In this document: in pieces, positions 10,151 to 18,407 of the stretch
Layout: each line of letters opens with the position of its first letter
How positions within the stretch are numbered: position 1 is the first letter of the stretch
Assembly (NCBI GenBank): GCA_034698045.1
Contig: JAQGAU010000741.1
Coordinates: 1 to 24,438 of the forward strand
Reading direction: 5' to 3'
From: Paramacrobiotus richtersi
Lineage: Eukaryota > Tardigrada > Eutardigrada > Parachela > Macrobiotidae
DNA length: 24,438 nucleotides
The notes under the pieces: model-generated
What the model was told of the DNA's origin: nothing
What the model saw: the letters and a program-made list of their open reading frames with translations, nothing else
Database searches by the model: none
Position numbers and translations under genes: made by a program

Positions 10151-10406
10151 GCGACGATTGTGTGACAACTTGTCAGTCTGTTCGTTCATTCACCCCCTCG
10201 AAGTTTCTTGTATGTACCATTATCACAGTTTGCCGAGTGTTTCCGTCTCATGCATGCTTACGCTTTGGACAGAGAATCCGTCAAAACTTAGCCGATTACA
10301 TAACTGTTGAAACCGGACTAATTTCGTACTCATAAATGATAAAGGGCATTGCAGTTCCGCAAAGCGATCGAAGTAAACTTTTTTGCGATATTTGCAAATA
10401 CTCTGA
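10151..10406. other. intergenic between receptor 2 and gene A
   Basis: Contains the GCATTGCAGTTC element at 10346-10357. The same 12-mer recurs at 17104-17115 upstream of gene B, and 15476-15545 carries an inverted relative of the surrounding 60-70 bp. It may be a promoter element of the A/B/C family or simply part of the duplicated block. Confidence 0.4.
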
Positions 10407-10475
10407 TCATTGGAGAACTGTAGTTTCAAGGGCCCTTTTTTAGCTTTAGCACCGTTTTATCGTTTTTCGAGATAC

Positions 10476-10482
10476 TATATTA
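10476..10482 (+). promoter_or_regulatory. TATA-like element of gene A, shared with exon C
   Basis: TATATTA followed by CGTT sits 55 bp before the gene A ATG. The same 11-mer, TATATTACGTT, sits 50 bp before the exon C ATG (15365-15375). Sharing at a similar distance favours a core promoter, but the two regions are duplicates, so conservation could be recent shared descent. Confidence 0.35.
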
Positions 10483-10530
10483 CGTTGAGGACATAATACT
10501 ACTGAATATCCATACATTTCCACCACCACA

Positions 10531-11183
10531 ATGTATCCAGCAGGGCAGGTAAGAATGAGTTTGTTGTGACCAGTTTTAAAGACTTAGTGCTTTTTGACAG
10601 CTGTCTAGAGATTTAAAAATTTGTTGACAGCTGAAACATTAACTGACAGTTTAAGATGGCAATTCTGACAACTCAAAAACGCTCCAGAATAACAAACATC
10701 TACATCTTTACATGTTTGTTCAGCTCGTCATTTTCACGATGCACTGCATATTCTGCATCGTCATCTGCCAAGCGCCCTCCCAGGCACCACAGTTCCTGTT
10801 CCTGCCGCCGACGCTGTTTTCCACACAATCACTGCAACCGCCACAGATACCTGGGATGCCGATCATTCCCAACGGGTATCTTCCCCCCAGCCCTTCGGGG
10901 AATACCGCATTAACGATCCAACCGTACATGCCCAACCCGGATACCTCCCGGTCTCCAGCCAGCCGCTGTTCCGCCAAAGAAGAACTATGCCTATTTCAAA
11001 ACCGAAGGTAGCAACTGTCCTGACGGTGGTGATTTCCAATCGCAAGGCTGGCCGACGGTACCTGAAGACCCGACTCTTTTTAGTAAATTGATGGAACGTT
11101 ATAACCGCTATCCTTGCAAGAATAAATCATTACGTATGGAATCCGATTATCAGTTATCGAGTCATCGACTTAAATATCCCTAG
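10531..11183 (+). pseudogene. small secreted-protein gene A, frame-disrupted paralogue of gene B
   Basis: Two-exon structure. Exon 1 (10531-10548) encodes MYPAGQ and ends at GTAAGA. After a 175-bp intron, exon 2 starts at 10724 behind TTGTTCAG. The joined product opens with a signal peptide (LVIFTMHCIFCIVICQA) and a Pro/Gln-rich mature part, and stops at 11009-11011 after 101 aa. Gene B's C-terminal domain is still encoded here, but in another frame, from about 10945 to a stop at 11181-11183: KKN, a Gly-rich NC block, an ME-R block and CKNKSL match B residue by residue. The frame change is explained by four extra bases (CAAC or AACC) near 10937-10946 relative to B. A 21-bp in-frame deletion lies just before it. 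The tail kept its reading frame against B, so the break looks recent. Either A is now a pseudogene or it makes a shortened secreted peptide. Confidence 0.55.
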
Positions 11184-11490
11184 GTGATATACCATCTCGT
11201 TATTCATAATCTGCCATTATGACGGCTTTGGCTCCATCTGTAAACATTGCAGTTTAATGTGTTTGTGTTACAGTATATTATGCTCTTATCAAAAGCTGAC
11301 TGAATGTAAATATGGTCAGTTCTAATATAGTAAATTCTTGGCTCTATCCATTTCGATGTCTGTGCATCAAGAGCGCTGTTGATTTATAAATTTCGGTGCT
11401 TTCAAGGTTCGTATGAGCCGATGATATGTACTGTAGTAGTATGTACGAGTACTGTGTCTATTGGTCTGTACACACCACTTATGACATTGT
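11184..11490. other. downstream region of gene A
   Basis: AT-rich. No gene seen. It probably holds the 3' end of gene A. Confidence 0.4.
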
Positions 11491-11545
11491 GAGTAACATG
11501 CATGTAGGTTTATTGCTGTACCATAGTATAACATGCATGTTACTC
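11491..11545. repeat. hairpin, perfect 15-bp arms
   Basis: GAGTAACATGCATGT at 11491-11505 is matched by its exact reverse complement at 11531-11545 across a 25-nt loop. Each arm holds the palindrome ACATGCATGT. Weaker complementarity extends outward (ACTTATG on the left, CATAAGT on the right), interrupted by an insertion of about 8 bp. This fits a small foldback/MITE-like element. Confidence 0.75.
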
Positions 11546-11777
11546 ATAAGTATGGAACGCCAAACACACAAACTCCATACGTACAAAACATACATACTTA
11601 TCAAACAAATAACTGTCAAATACATTAACAAACATATAACAACAAAAAATTACTTGTTCATGAACAATTACTAAACGTAAAAAGAAAATAAATAAAGAGC
11701 AATGCAGCGGATACTTAGTTCAAATCAAGTCATATGCGGTTTCCAGGAGCATCCAGCAGCATCCTGGTCATTTAGAA

Positions 11778-11842
11778 GGAGGTAATGTGTGGGGGCTACA
11801 TTGTAAGTTGAACTTCTTATGTAGCCTCCGCACACAATCTCC
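11778..11842. repeat. imperfect 30-bp inverted repeat inside exon D4
   Basis: Arms 11778-11807 and 11813-11842 pair at 22 of 30 positions around a 5-nt loop. The right arm corresponds to the CGG-coding part of D4, so the left arm is probably a local inverted copy of that exon segment. Confidence 0.6.
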
Positions 11843-12235
11843 AATCTCCATCGACGAAATTCGTAAAGTAAACCAGTCTACGATGAGGTATGGCGTCGTT
11901 CTGTAGACTGCCAGTTAACGGGCAGCTTCGTGAATGGAATTGTAAACGTCGTTTACCATTCTATACACGAAACCGACAGTCTTTAACTGAACAATGCAAA
12001 CGGCCGCGTAAGCCCAGATTCCGAACATTTGAATTTCGAATATAAGCAGCATAATTATCATATCTGTATCATGTAAGCGTCGTGAGCTCAAGAGCAAATT
12101 TTACTACAGTTTTAATTTGCATGACTTAGTCCGGTTTAAATACGGATGAAAAGGCACGCTTGTAAGCAGCCTTATCTCTCTGTCCACAAGGTTATCTGAG
12201 TTCCGGTGAACTAATAGTCTGCCCAGGCTCCGTGA

Positions 12236-12330
12236 CATGTCGCCGCAGGACTTTTCGCCGCGGCACAGTCCGCCGCGGAAGTCTCGCCGCAGAGAGTTCT
12301 CGCCGTGGGACATGTGGCCTAACTCGCCGC
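12236..12330. repeat. 15-bp GC-rich tandem repeat, copy 1
   Basis: About five to six degenerate units of TCGCCGCGGGACTTC. Read on the plus strand they give a pentapeptide periodicity: SPQDF, SPRHS, PPRKS, RRREF, SPWDM. The minus strand is open in two frames over the same stretch. The composition stands out sharply from the AT-rich flanks. A related block in the opposite orientation lies at 12895-13010. Confidence 0.65.
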
Positions 12331-12452
12331 CGCCGCAGGGACAACTGACCGCAAAGACGGAGGGCATTTACCTTACCACGGACGCACATATGAAACCCAT
12401 GGATGAGCATCGGCTTATTACGAGCGGTTTTTGAGAGTGTAAAGTCGGCCAT

Positions 12453-12894
12453 TGTAATAGTTAACTGTCTTGAACCATTTCACTCATTAATAGTAGAGTA
12501 CCAGCAAAAATTTTAACGAACAAATTCTAACGAGCAGAACGGCAAATGAATCGACGGCGCGCACTTATAAGTGATTGAGTAGTGAGACGCTACAAACCGT
12601 AGCGCTGTCTTCAAATCCCTGCAGCATCCATCCTGCCTAATCAAATCAGATCAGATAGCCTGTACGATATACAGTGCTTTTTACGATATATCGAAAAGAG
12701 AAACGTATGTGGTATTTTACAGCAGCCTGTTCTCCAATAATAAACTAAGTTACGAACTGTCCGCTCTATCTCTGGATAGTAAATTTGGATAGCGTACATT
12801 TCATACGTGCGTGTAGGTTAATTAGCATTGAGCGGCTAACTGACCAAGAGCTAAATTTGTAAATAATAAATAAATAAAAAAATAGAAAAAGGGA
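12453..12894. other. no gene seen
   Basis: AT-rich, no frame of interest, no clear repeat apart from short AT runs near 12850-12890 just before the second GC-rich block. Confidence 0.5.
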
Positions 12895-13010
12895 CAGTTC
12901 GCCGCGGAAATCCGCATTTACTGAGCGGCGAAATGTCTCGAGGCGGCGTGGGCTCGCGGTCAGTTGTCTTGGAGCGAGACCTACCGGGGCGAGAAGTCCC
13001 GGAGCGAAAT
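12895..13010. repeat. 15-bp GC-rich tandem repeat, copy 2 (opposite orientation)
   Basis: Minus-strand reading gives TCGCTCCGGGACTTC, TCGCCCCGGTAGGTC, TCGCTCCAAGACAAC and further decayed units, the same 15-bp unit as copy 1. In the SPRDF frame this copy has stops, so it is not coding in that frame today; another minus frame keeps a five-residue rhythm without stops. Confidence 0.55.
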
Positions 13011-13039
13011 GGCCGAGTGCGTCTGCCCATAATCAAAAC

Positions 13040-13320
13040 GACCGACACCCTGGATATCAATAAACCGCAACGAAATTCTAAACATATAACTAGCTCCCAG
13101 TCCCTATGCATGCAACTCAAACTGGTTCTGCCTTTAGACCGGCATTTTTACCACGCAGTGACGCACGGAGAAAGCAAACATAAGCAAAGTTTTAACAAGA
13201 ACAACGAACGCGGTCACTAAAATCGTACTGCTGCAATGTCGCTCATGCTACAGCAGAAATGCCCTTGCCGAGCAAATACGGTTATCTTCGCCATTCTATT
13301 CCAGATTACACGTGTTTAAA
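13040..13320. repeat. duplicated block, left copy (partner 15830-16035)
   Basis: Shares with 15830-16035 the string CTGGATATCAATAAA, an AAGCAAA..TTTT..AACAA segment, ACGAACGCGG/ACAAACGCGG, CGTACTGCTG/CGTTCTGCTG, GAGCAAATACG/CAGCAAATACG and TTCCAGATTA in the same order and strand. Both copies are followed by a GGACATTT minisatellite, directly here and after about 225 bp in the right copy. The minus strand of the right copy is open for 63 codons; the left copy is not, so coding is unlikely. Confidence 0.7.
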
Positions 13321-13340
13321 CGAGCCATATTTGTTTTTTT

Positions 13341-13650
13341 GGATCACCGGACATTTCTAAATATTACTGGACTTTTATGCTTCACATCGTACCTTAATTA
13401 CCGAACATTGGTCGTAATTGCAAAACATTTCTTAGTATTAATGGACATTGCTGTACATTTATACGCTATCATAGACATTTTTCACGATTTCACTCGACAG
13501 TTCTGAACTTATTACTGGACTGTACTGACATTTCTAAATTTAAATATCATTTTTTTTCGACATCACTGGGCATTTCTAAACAATACTCGGGATTTGCGCT
13601 AACTAAACATATGTCATAATCACTGAACATTTGTGCATATTGCGGAATGT
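13341..13650. repeat. degenerate GGACATTT minisatellite, array 1
   Basis: About 14 variants of the core (A)CTGGACATTT occur in roughly 310 bp, separated by 10-18 bp of AT-rich filler, for example ACCGGACATTTC, ACTGGACTTTTA, ATAGACATTTTT, CTGGGCATTTCT and CTGAACATTTGT. All are on the plus strand. The same core forms array 2 at 16262-16630. Confidence 0.75.
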
Positions 13651-14015
13651 TTGTATCAATTTCTATGGAATATTCCGAGCTTGCTGTAAAACAAGAAGTT
13701 AACAGGGAAAGGCAGCCGTCGTTACAGCAACAGCATACTTGGAATTTCTATAGAACCATAGTGAGCCGCTTCCTGTGCCCAGTTCTCTTTGTGTTTTCGG
13801 GCTGTTTTAATGTGGTGGCTGATGACATAGCCACAATGGCTGACTTGGACCAGCAGTTAACAATTTTACCGCTGATCATTAACACGAAATTCTCAGCCTC
13901 GGCCATTTGGAAAACGAATTCGACGATGTTAATGGAAAGGTTATTCGAGTGCTGTGTTACAGGTCTGTGCATATATGTATGGGTGGTTCATGAACTGTCT
14001 CCTAATCCCTTATAG
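13647..14015 (+). CDS. hypothetical protein or first exon of set E
   Basis: A 122-codon frame from a true ATG. It has a hydrophobic stretch (SRFLCPVLFVFSGCFNVVA, about residues 40-58), then acidic and polar segments and a second ATG (MADLDQQL). It lies just upstream of set E on the same strand and might be its 5' exon; D1 of the inverted set also begins MAD, but the similarity stops there. TGTGTTACAG followed by GTCTG near 13960 is compatible with a splice site. No family recognised. It starts at the edge of minisatellite array 1, which weakens the case for an ancient gene. Confidence 0.3.
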   Translation: MFVSISMEYSELAVKQEVNRERQPSLQQQHTWNFYRTIVSRFLCPVLFVFSGCFNVVADDIATMADLDQQLTILPLIINTKFSASAIWKTNSTMLMERLFECCVTGLCIYVWVVHELSPNPL

Positions 14016-14248
14016 ATGAGTCGTTGTGTGTAACCTGCGCACCGTGATCAGGTTATCTCGACAACGATACCGTTGGGCAACATACTAGGCCTTCTCTCTA
14101 GATCTCTTCCCATTCGAACGCTCGGTAAACAGCTGCAGAGTTTTATTACCACTGTCCAGGCCTTATTAGAGAAACAATGCGTACTGTTCTCCTGATTCCT
14201 AGCGAGTGGCTTCGATCCAGGGCTTCGGTCGTTCTGATTACAAGTACA

Positions 14249-14692
14249 TTATTAGTGCAACGGAACCCGGGTAACCTAGTGGACAGAGAGATAAGGATGC
14301 GTACGTTTCCATCAGTATTTAAACCAAACGAATAAGACATGAAAATTTAACGCTACGCTAAAACTTGGCTCTCACCTTGCAACAATTACAAAGTATATGA
14401 TGCGTGTATGTGCAAGAGAAATACTCGGACTCTGGGCTTTTGCTGCCGGTTAAAATGACAATCGGTTTAAACCGACAGTCATTTAACTGAACAACAAAAA
14501 CGCCAACAAAATTTTGTTTACGGAATAACAGACGGACGGTTTGCGGAACTATACTACGCCTTATCGCAGATTCATTTACTTTATGAATTTCATCCACGGA
14601 GATTCGATCGTGATATTCTATGCGGAGGCCACATGGACAGATTGAGGATATCCATTATCCAGCAAATTATATTTCCTCAAGATCTAGTATAG
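14249..14692 (+). pseudogene. unrecognised exon set E, inverted paralogue of set D
   Basis: Plus-strand pieces: E2 (14249-14335), LLVQRNPGNLVDREIR then FPSVFKPNE and a stop; E3 (14397-14453), ending REILGLWAFAAG and a stop; E4 (14570-14692), beginning behind CTTATCGCAG with IHLLYEFHPRR, then CGGHMDR, and a stop after 40 aa. Between E3 and E4 the DNA holds a segment that matches D's middle part in inverted orientation (AAACCGACAGTC..TTTAACTGAACAA), so the duplicate was rearranged. Peptide-level similarity to D exceeds what the DNA shows between the islands, which suggests past coding. Function unknown. Confidence 0.4.
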
Positions 14693-14753
14693 ACTAGTCC
14701 TGCGAACTCCGTTGTTAATGTAAAATCTATGGTACCTTACTTGTTGTAATCAC

Positions 14754-14802
14754 ACAGATGTCGTTCGGATTAAATGAGATTCGGAATCCGAATGACATCT
14801 GT
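14754..14802 (+). ncRNA. possible hairpin RNA, 18-bp stem
   Basis: Arm 14754-14771 pairs with 14785-14802 over 18 positions with a 13-nt loop. The one non-Watson-Crick pair is G-U if transcribed from the plus strand but C-A from the minus strand. The size is smaller than most microRNA precursors, so a DNA foldback is an equal alternative. Confidence 0.3.
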
Positions 14803-15299
14803 CTTGATCCAACAGCTAGGTAATATGCCAAAAATCAGCTTTACCACGCAGAGCAATTTTTTCCCCTTCTCTCTCGCTGTCATCGCATCTTGTACCGTAC
14901 GTTACTATTTCCTCCTGTCGGAAAAAAGGTCCGCTACCCGAGCTTTCTGCCAGAGAAAACCCGACTGAGGTGTTCACAAGGCAGAACTGCCCTTTGTTTT
15001 CTCCTTGGTGAGAGGCCTTGAAAAGAAGATCAGCAAATTGCGAGAATAGTGGTTTCTTTACGACTTTTTACGCCCTGCATTATGATTAGCCGGATTTCTT
15101 GAAATACTCTACGAATGGTGAATTGGTAATCGGTAATTCAGACCTTGAACTTTTTTTGCTCCATTACGGCTACCTGGTTTATAAAATGAAGGAGTTTGTT
15201 ATTCTGGAGCTTTTTTAAGACGTCACAAATGGCATCTAAACTGTCAATCGATATGTATGTCATACATGCAGCTGTCAAGAAATATTAATTCAAAACTCT
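14803..15299. other. no gene seen
   Basis: A 64-codon frame at 14774-14968 overlaps the hairpin and shows no motif. The rest has no notable frame or repeat. Confidence 0.4.
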
Positions 15300-15475
15300 A
15301 GGAGAACTGTAGTTCTAGGGGACTTTCTTAGCTAGCGTGAGCATACAATAATCGTTTACCGAAATATATTACGTTCAAAACATAATATAATATCTGAACG
15401 TTTCCGTCACCACTATGCATCCAGCAGGGCAGCTGGTAAGAATAAGTTTGTTGTGACCAGTTTTAAAGAATGATT
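15300..15475 (+). repeat. duplicate of the gene A promoter, first exon and donor
   Basis: Matches 10407-10595 in order: GGAGAACTGTAGTT, TATATTACGTT, CCACCA/TCACCAC before the ATG, CCAGCAGGGCAG, GTAAGAAT-AGTTTG and TTGTGACCAGTTTTAAAGA. Roughly three quarters of bases agree by eye. Confidence 0.8.
15415..15435 (+). pseudogene. orphan first exon C of the A/B family
   Basis: Encodes MHPAGQL and ends at GTAAGAATAAG. It has one extra codon (CTG) compared with gene A's MYPAGQ. No second exon of its own follows: after about 40 bp the sequence turns into an inverted copy of the gene A upstream region. The donor is phase 0, as in A and B, so splicing to gene B's exon 2 at 17396 would keep the frame and give B a second promoter. 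That is inference; a dead duplicate is the simpler reading. Confidence 0.5.
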
Positions 15476-15545
15476 AGAGCGAACTGTATTCGCAAATATA
15501 GCAAAGTTACTTCGATTGCTTTGCGGAACTGCAGTTCCTTTTATG
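15476..15545 (-). repeat. inverted copy of the gene A upstream block
   Basis: Its reverse complement matches 10347-10412: TGCAGTTCCGCAAAGC, ATCGAAGTAA, ATATTTGC and AATAC in order. At its right end is a 14-bp perfect palindrome, GGAACTGCAGTTCC (15525-15538). With 15300-15475 this shows that the copy was rearranged by an inversion. Confidence 0.7.
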
Positions 15546-15829
15546 CGTGGTCGACTGTGGTTGTGGTTTCCGCTAACTGTGAGTTTATCAGTGGTCGACC
15601 GTGGTTGGGATGTCTAGTGAATCTTCTTGCTGGCAAATGTTCGGCGGTGGCGGTGTTTCATGGTGGTCTAAGTCCAGTTCAGTAGAACGTCATAGATGCT
15701 CTGGTGCAGTGTTTCTGACACGCGATAGTTCAAACTTTAACAATGTTTTAAGATTTTCGAGCCGGCAGTTTTGTAGAGAATTGAATTCTCTACGCAATTG
15801 TTTTCGTATTGTTAATTACTAGCGAGCGG
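15546..15829. other. no gene seen; small palindrome
   Basis: GTAGAGAATT at 15773-15782 and its exact reverse complement at 15784-15793 form a hairpin with a one-base centre. Short frames here carry no motif. Confidence 0.4.
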
Positions 15830-16035
15830 CTTTGCCTGGATATCAATAAATAACGCCGCGTCCCCCCTTTCAACTGAAACTTGATCTGTACCAGCATTCT
15901 CACTCCGCCCGAGAGCACAGATAAGCAAATTTTCGTAACAAGGCCAACAAACGCGGCGAAATCGTTCTGCTGTCATCACCGCAAAAATGTCCTCGTTCAG
16001 CAAATACGCTTCCAGATTATGTGTTGGAGCCCGCG
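15830..16035. repeat. duplicated block, right copy (partner 13040-13320)
   Basis: See the left copy for the shared strings. The minus strand is open over 15812-16003, but the left copy has several stops in the matching frame, so conservation of a protein is not supported. Confidence 0.65.
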
Positions 16036-16261
16036 GCTATGTCTGATTGTTTTGACTATTGGGCATTACCACACATTACTGATCCAATTCTGCAGACTGT
16101 TTCCAATTTTTTTTCTGCAATAATCGATAGAAAATATGGAAAGAGAAAGAAAACGATGACACGATAGTAACCAGAAAGTCCACAACCACTAAAATGAGGC
16201 AGATCACGAATTAGGGGCAAACATCCATTCACGCACCCCAAAGTTTAGGGGACAGCTATCA

Positions 16262-16630
16262 GGGGTGGACATTTGTATGTTACTATGAGTAGACAATTTC
16301 CGAGATCACTGGACATTTCAGAATATATTACTGGACATTAATAGACATTTCAGCGCTGCTGGACATGCAATTGTAAACGTGTAAACGTACCGGGCATTTG
16401 TCGAAAGAGCCGGACAGTGCAAAATATTACTGGACATGTGTACGCTGCTGGACATTTGTTGTACGTTATAACTAGACATATTTCGGAATCACTCAACAAT
16501 GAACATTTCCAGTTAAGATTGTACATACAGGTATTTACTGGGCATTTGTACTTTACTAATAGTAAACCTTTGTTGTGCGTCTGACGTCACTGGACATTAT
16601 TAATGATAAGTGAACACTTTAACGTGTCCA
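16262..16630. repeat. degenerate GGACATTT minisatellite, array 2
   Basis: About 14 core variants in roughly 370 bp: GTGGACATTTGT, ACTGGACATTTC, ACTGGACATTAA, GCTGGACATTTG, CCGGGCATTTGT, ACTAGACATATT, ACTGGACATTAT and others, all plus strand, irregular spacing. Same core as array 1, similarly placed downstream of the duplicated block. Confidence 0.78.
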
Positions 16631-17223
16631 CGGTGTTTGGTACATTGCTTCATACTAGGGCGCTTTTGATTAACAAGATGTTCTGGGTTTTGTCAGTTTT
16701 GAACAGTAATACAACAACGCTTAGAGCCAATACCGCCGCTGCCGTTAAAGTAACAAAGTAAAAAACTCAACACAGGGTTGAAAAACTAAAAAACCCTCCG
16801 CGCTTATGATTGTACATGTTGACTTGCCGACTGACTTTGTTATAAGTTAGTACTATCCGGCTCGACATCGGATCCGTATGCATGTTTGCTGTGGATTATC
16901 CGTACAAGGGATTGTTCTGCTAACCGTTAGCCCGTTGCGCGGCGCGGCCGCGCGGGTGATTGATATCAGCAACAAAATTATGGGAATTTGTACTTAGATT
17001 ATATCAGTCCTGTAACCGGTTAAATTTGCATACACTCGTAAAAGTTTCGCAGAACGATAAAAATATTTCTTGGTTTTTGTAAACGTTTTGCTTTATCACT
17101 ATAGCATTGCAGTTCTATGAAATTTTTCTTGTAAGGCTGAACGACTAACTATCGTTTCCCTAAAGATAAGATTGCGTTGTGAATAATTCTTTAAACGTTC
17201 TCGTCGCTATAGCTTAGTCTACA
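16631..17223. other. region upstream of gene B
   Basis: Contains a short CpG-rich palindrome, GCGCGGCCGCGC (16942-16953), in AT-rich flanks, and GCATTGCAGTTC (17104-17115), shared with the gene A upstream region. No TATATTACGTT as in A and C. No gene seen. Confidence 0.45.
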
Positions 17224-17878
17224 ATGCAACCAGAAGTGCAAGTAAGAGTGAGTGATCGTGGTGGACAATTGTTGTACATGTTATTTAAAAGATTATGCAC
17301 TGCTAAATATTATAATCTTAAATGTAGTTTTGAATATTATACTACAAAAGAAATACATGGTAATGGTGAAATAAATAACTGAAATGATTTTCTAGCTGGC
17401 CATTTTCCTTGTGTCCTCCATATTCTGCATAGCCATCTGCCTAGCGCGACCCCAGTCATCGCAGTTCGTCCAGTTTTCGTCGAATGCGCCAGCGCAGTCT
17501 ACACAATCACTGCAGCAAATGCCGAGCATTCCGAAGGTTATCAAGGGGTTTCTTTCATCCAGCCCTTCTGCGGCGAATAAGGCATCGAAGAAGGCAGCAG
17601 GCGTCCAACCATACGTGATAAGCTCGAGATCGGACATGCCTCGCATTCCTGCAAAATCGGACAAAACTGGACTTCCAGGAAAGAAGAATTCTACCTCCTT
17701 CGATACGAAGGGTCGTAACTGCGGTCCTGGTGGAGCTGACTTCCTATCTCAAGTTTCTTTGGCTCTACCGATAAATCCTTCGTTTTTGGACAAGGTGATG
17801 GAGCGTCCCCAGCGTTCTCGTTGCAAGAACAAGTCATTAACTATGATGCAGAATTTACTGGATAATAAATCTCGCTAG
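17224..17878 (+). CDS. small secreted protein, gene B (166 aa, two exons)
   Basis: Exon 1 (17224-17241) encodes MQPEVQ and ends at GTAAGA; the 154-bp intron ends in GATTTTCTAG; exon 2 (17396-17878) runs to a TAG. The join is phase 0. The product starts with a cleavable signal peptide (LAIFLVSSIFCIAICLA, cut probably after Ala 23), so it is secreted. The mature part is Ser/Pro/Gln-rich, contains a dibasic site (KK, about residue 101) that could be processed, and ends in a domain with two cysteines 33 residues apart (NC with a Gly-rich run, then R-x-R-CKNKSL). Those two cysteines, the PYxxxx block and the ME-R block are shared with gene A. No catalytic motif; a ligand, cuticle or defence role are all open. 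The frame is intact, unlike copy A. I do not know a named family for it. Confidence 0.6.
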
Positions 17879-18407
17879 ATGTATTTTGTTCATTTCATTG
17901 TCAGCGCACTCATTCTGTTAGGCATGATTGTTGTTCACTACCGTGTTTAACTCGATCTGTATAGTCTTGCAATCCATAAGCGTATTTTCATCTGCTTGCT
18001 GTGGTCATTTAGGTCTCCGTTCATCAAGAATATGATTCTGGTACATTTTAATTTGTAAATAATATTAATAATTTACGATTGTCGGTATGTACTTGTGTTT
18101 TGAATGGTTTACATGTATACTTGACGTACAGTTTAATACATTGCAGTCCCTAGGCGTATGTTTATACAACAAGCACCGTTTTTCTGGTCTGTTACTTGCA
18201 TTCTTGCAATAATTTCTATTAACTAAAAATACTTATTTTCTGCGAATTTCGATGAGACTTCTGACATTTGCAGAAAAAGCCCCGGCGAATTCCGCCATGT
18301 GCAAAATGAAATGCGTACAGAGTACACACGTTCTGCATGTAGATTAGGAGTTATCACTGTATGTTTGTTACAGATGCATTGAACGCTTCACCGGAAAGAC
18401 AAAACAG
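17879..18407. other. downstream of gene B, no gene seen
   Basis: AT-rich. Two related strings, TTGCAATCCATAAGCGTAT and TTGCAGTCCCTAGGCGTAT, lie about 180 bp apart and may be an old duplication. The gene B 3' end is probably here. Confidence 0.4.

Larger units (their letters stand above)
11725..12452 (-). pseudogene. unrecognised exon set D, inverted paralogue of set E
   Basis: Four minus-strand pieces. D1 (12377-12452): MADFTLSKTARNKPM, ending at a GTAAGG donor. D2 (about 12104-12222): contains NLVDREIR followed by LLTSVPFHPYLN. D3 (about 11915-12063): a hydrophobic stretch around EIQMFGIWAYAAV after a GATACAG acceptor. D4 (11725-11877): starts behind CTCATCGTAG, has LLYEFRR and CGGYIR, and ends at a stop after 50 aa. 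Set E at 14249-14692 (+) shares NLVDREIR, the W-A-[FY]-A-A block and the LLYEF...CGG block, with a splice-acceptor-like sequence at the same place before LLYEF. A GC-rich 15-bp repeat block sits between D1 and D2. I do not recognise the family. The D3 segment could span a membrane. Stops between pieces require introns or decay, and which is not clear. Confidence 0.4.

Noticed and set aside
14190-14240. tRNA-like TTCGATCC string
   Set aside because: No acceptor stem or anticodon arm could be folded around it; no convincing tRNA found in the parts examined.
13647-14692. Assignment of sets D/E and the 13647 frame to insect-type odorant or gustatory receptors
   Set aside because: A hydrophobic block and a P-F-x-P-Y-like string recall such receptors, but the final exons are polar and lack the expected last membrane segment.
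15812-16003. Minus-strand 63-codon frame in the duplicated block
   Set aside because: The partner copy at 13040-13320 has several stops in the matching frame, so no protein conservation.
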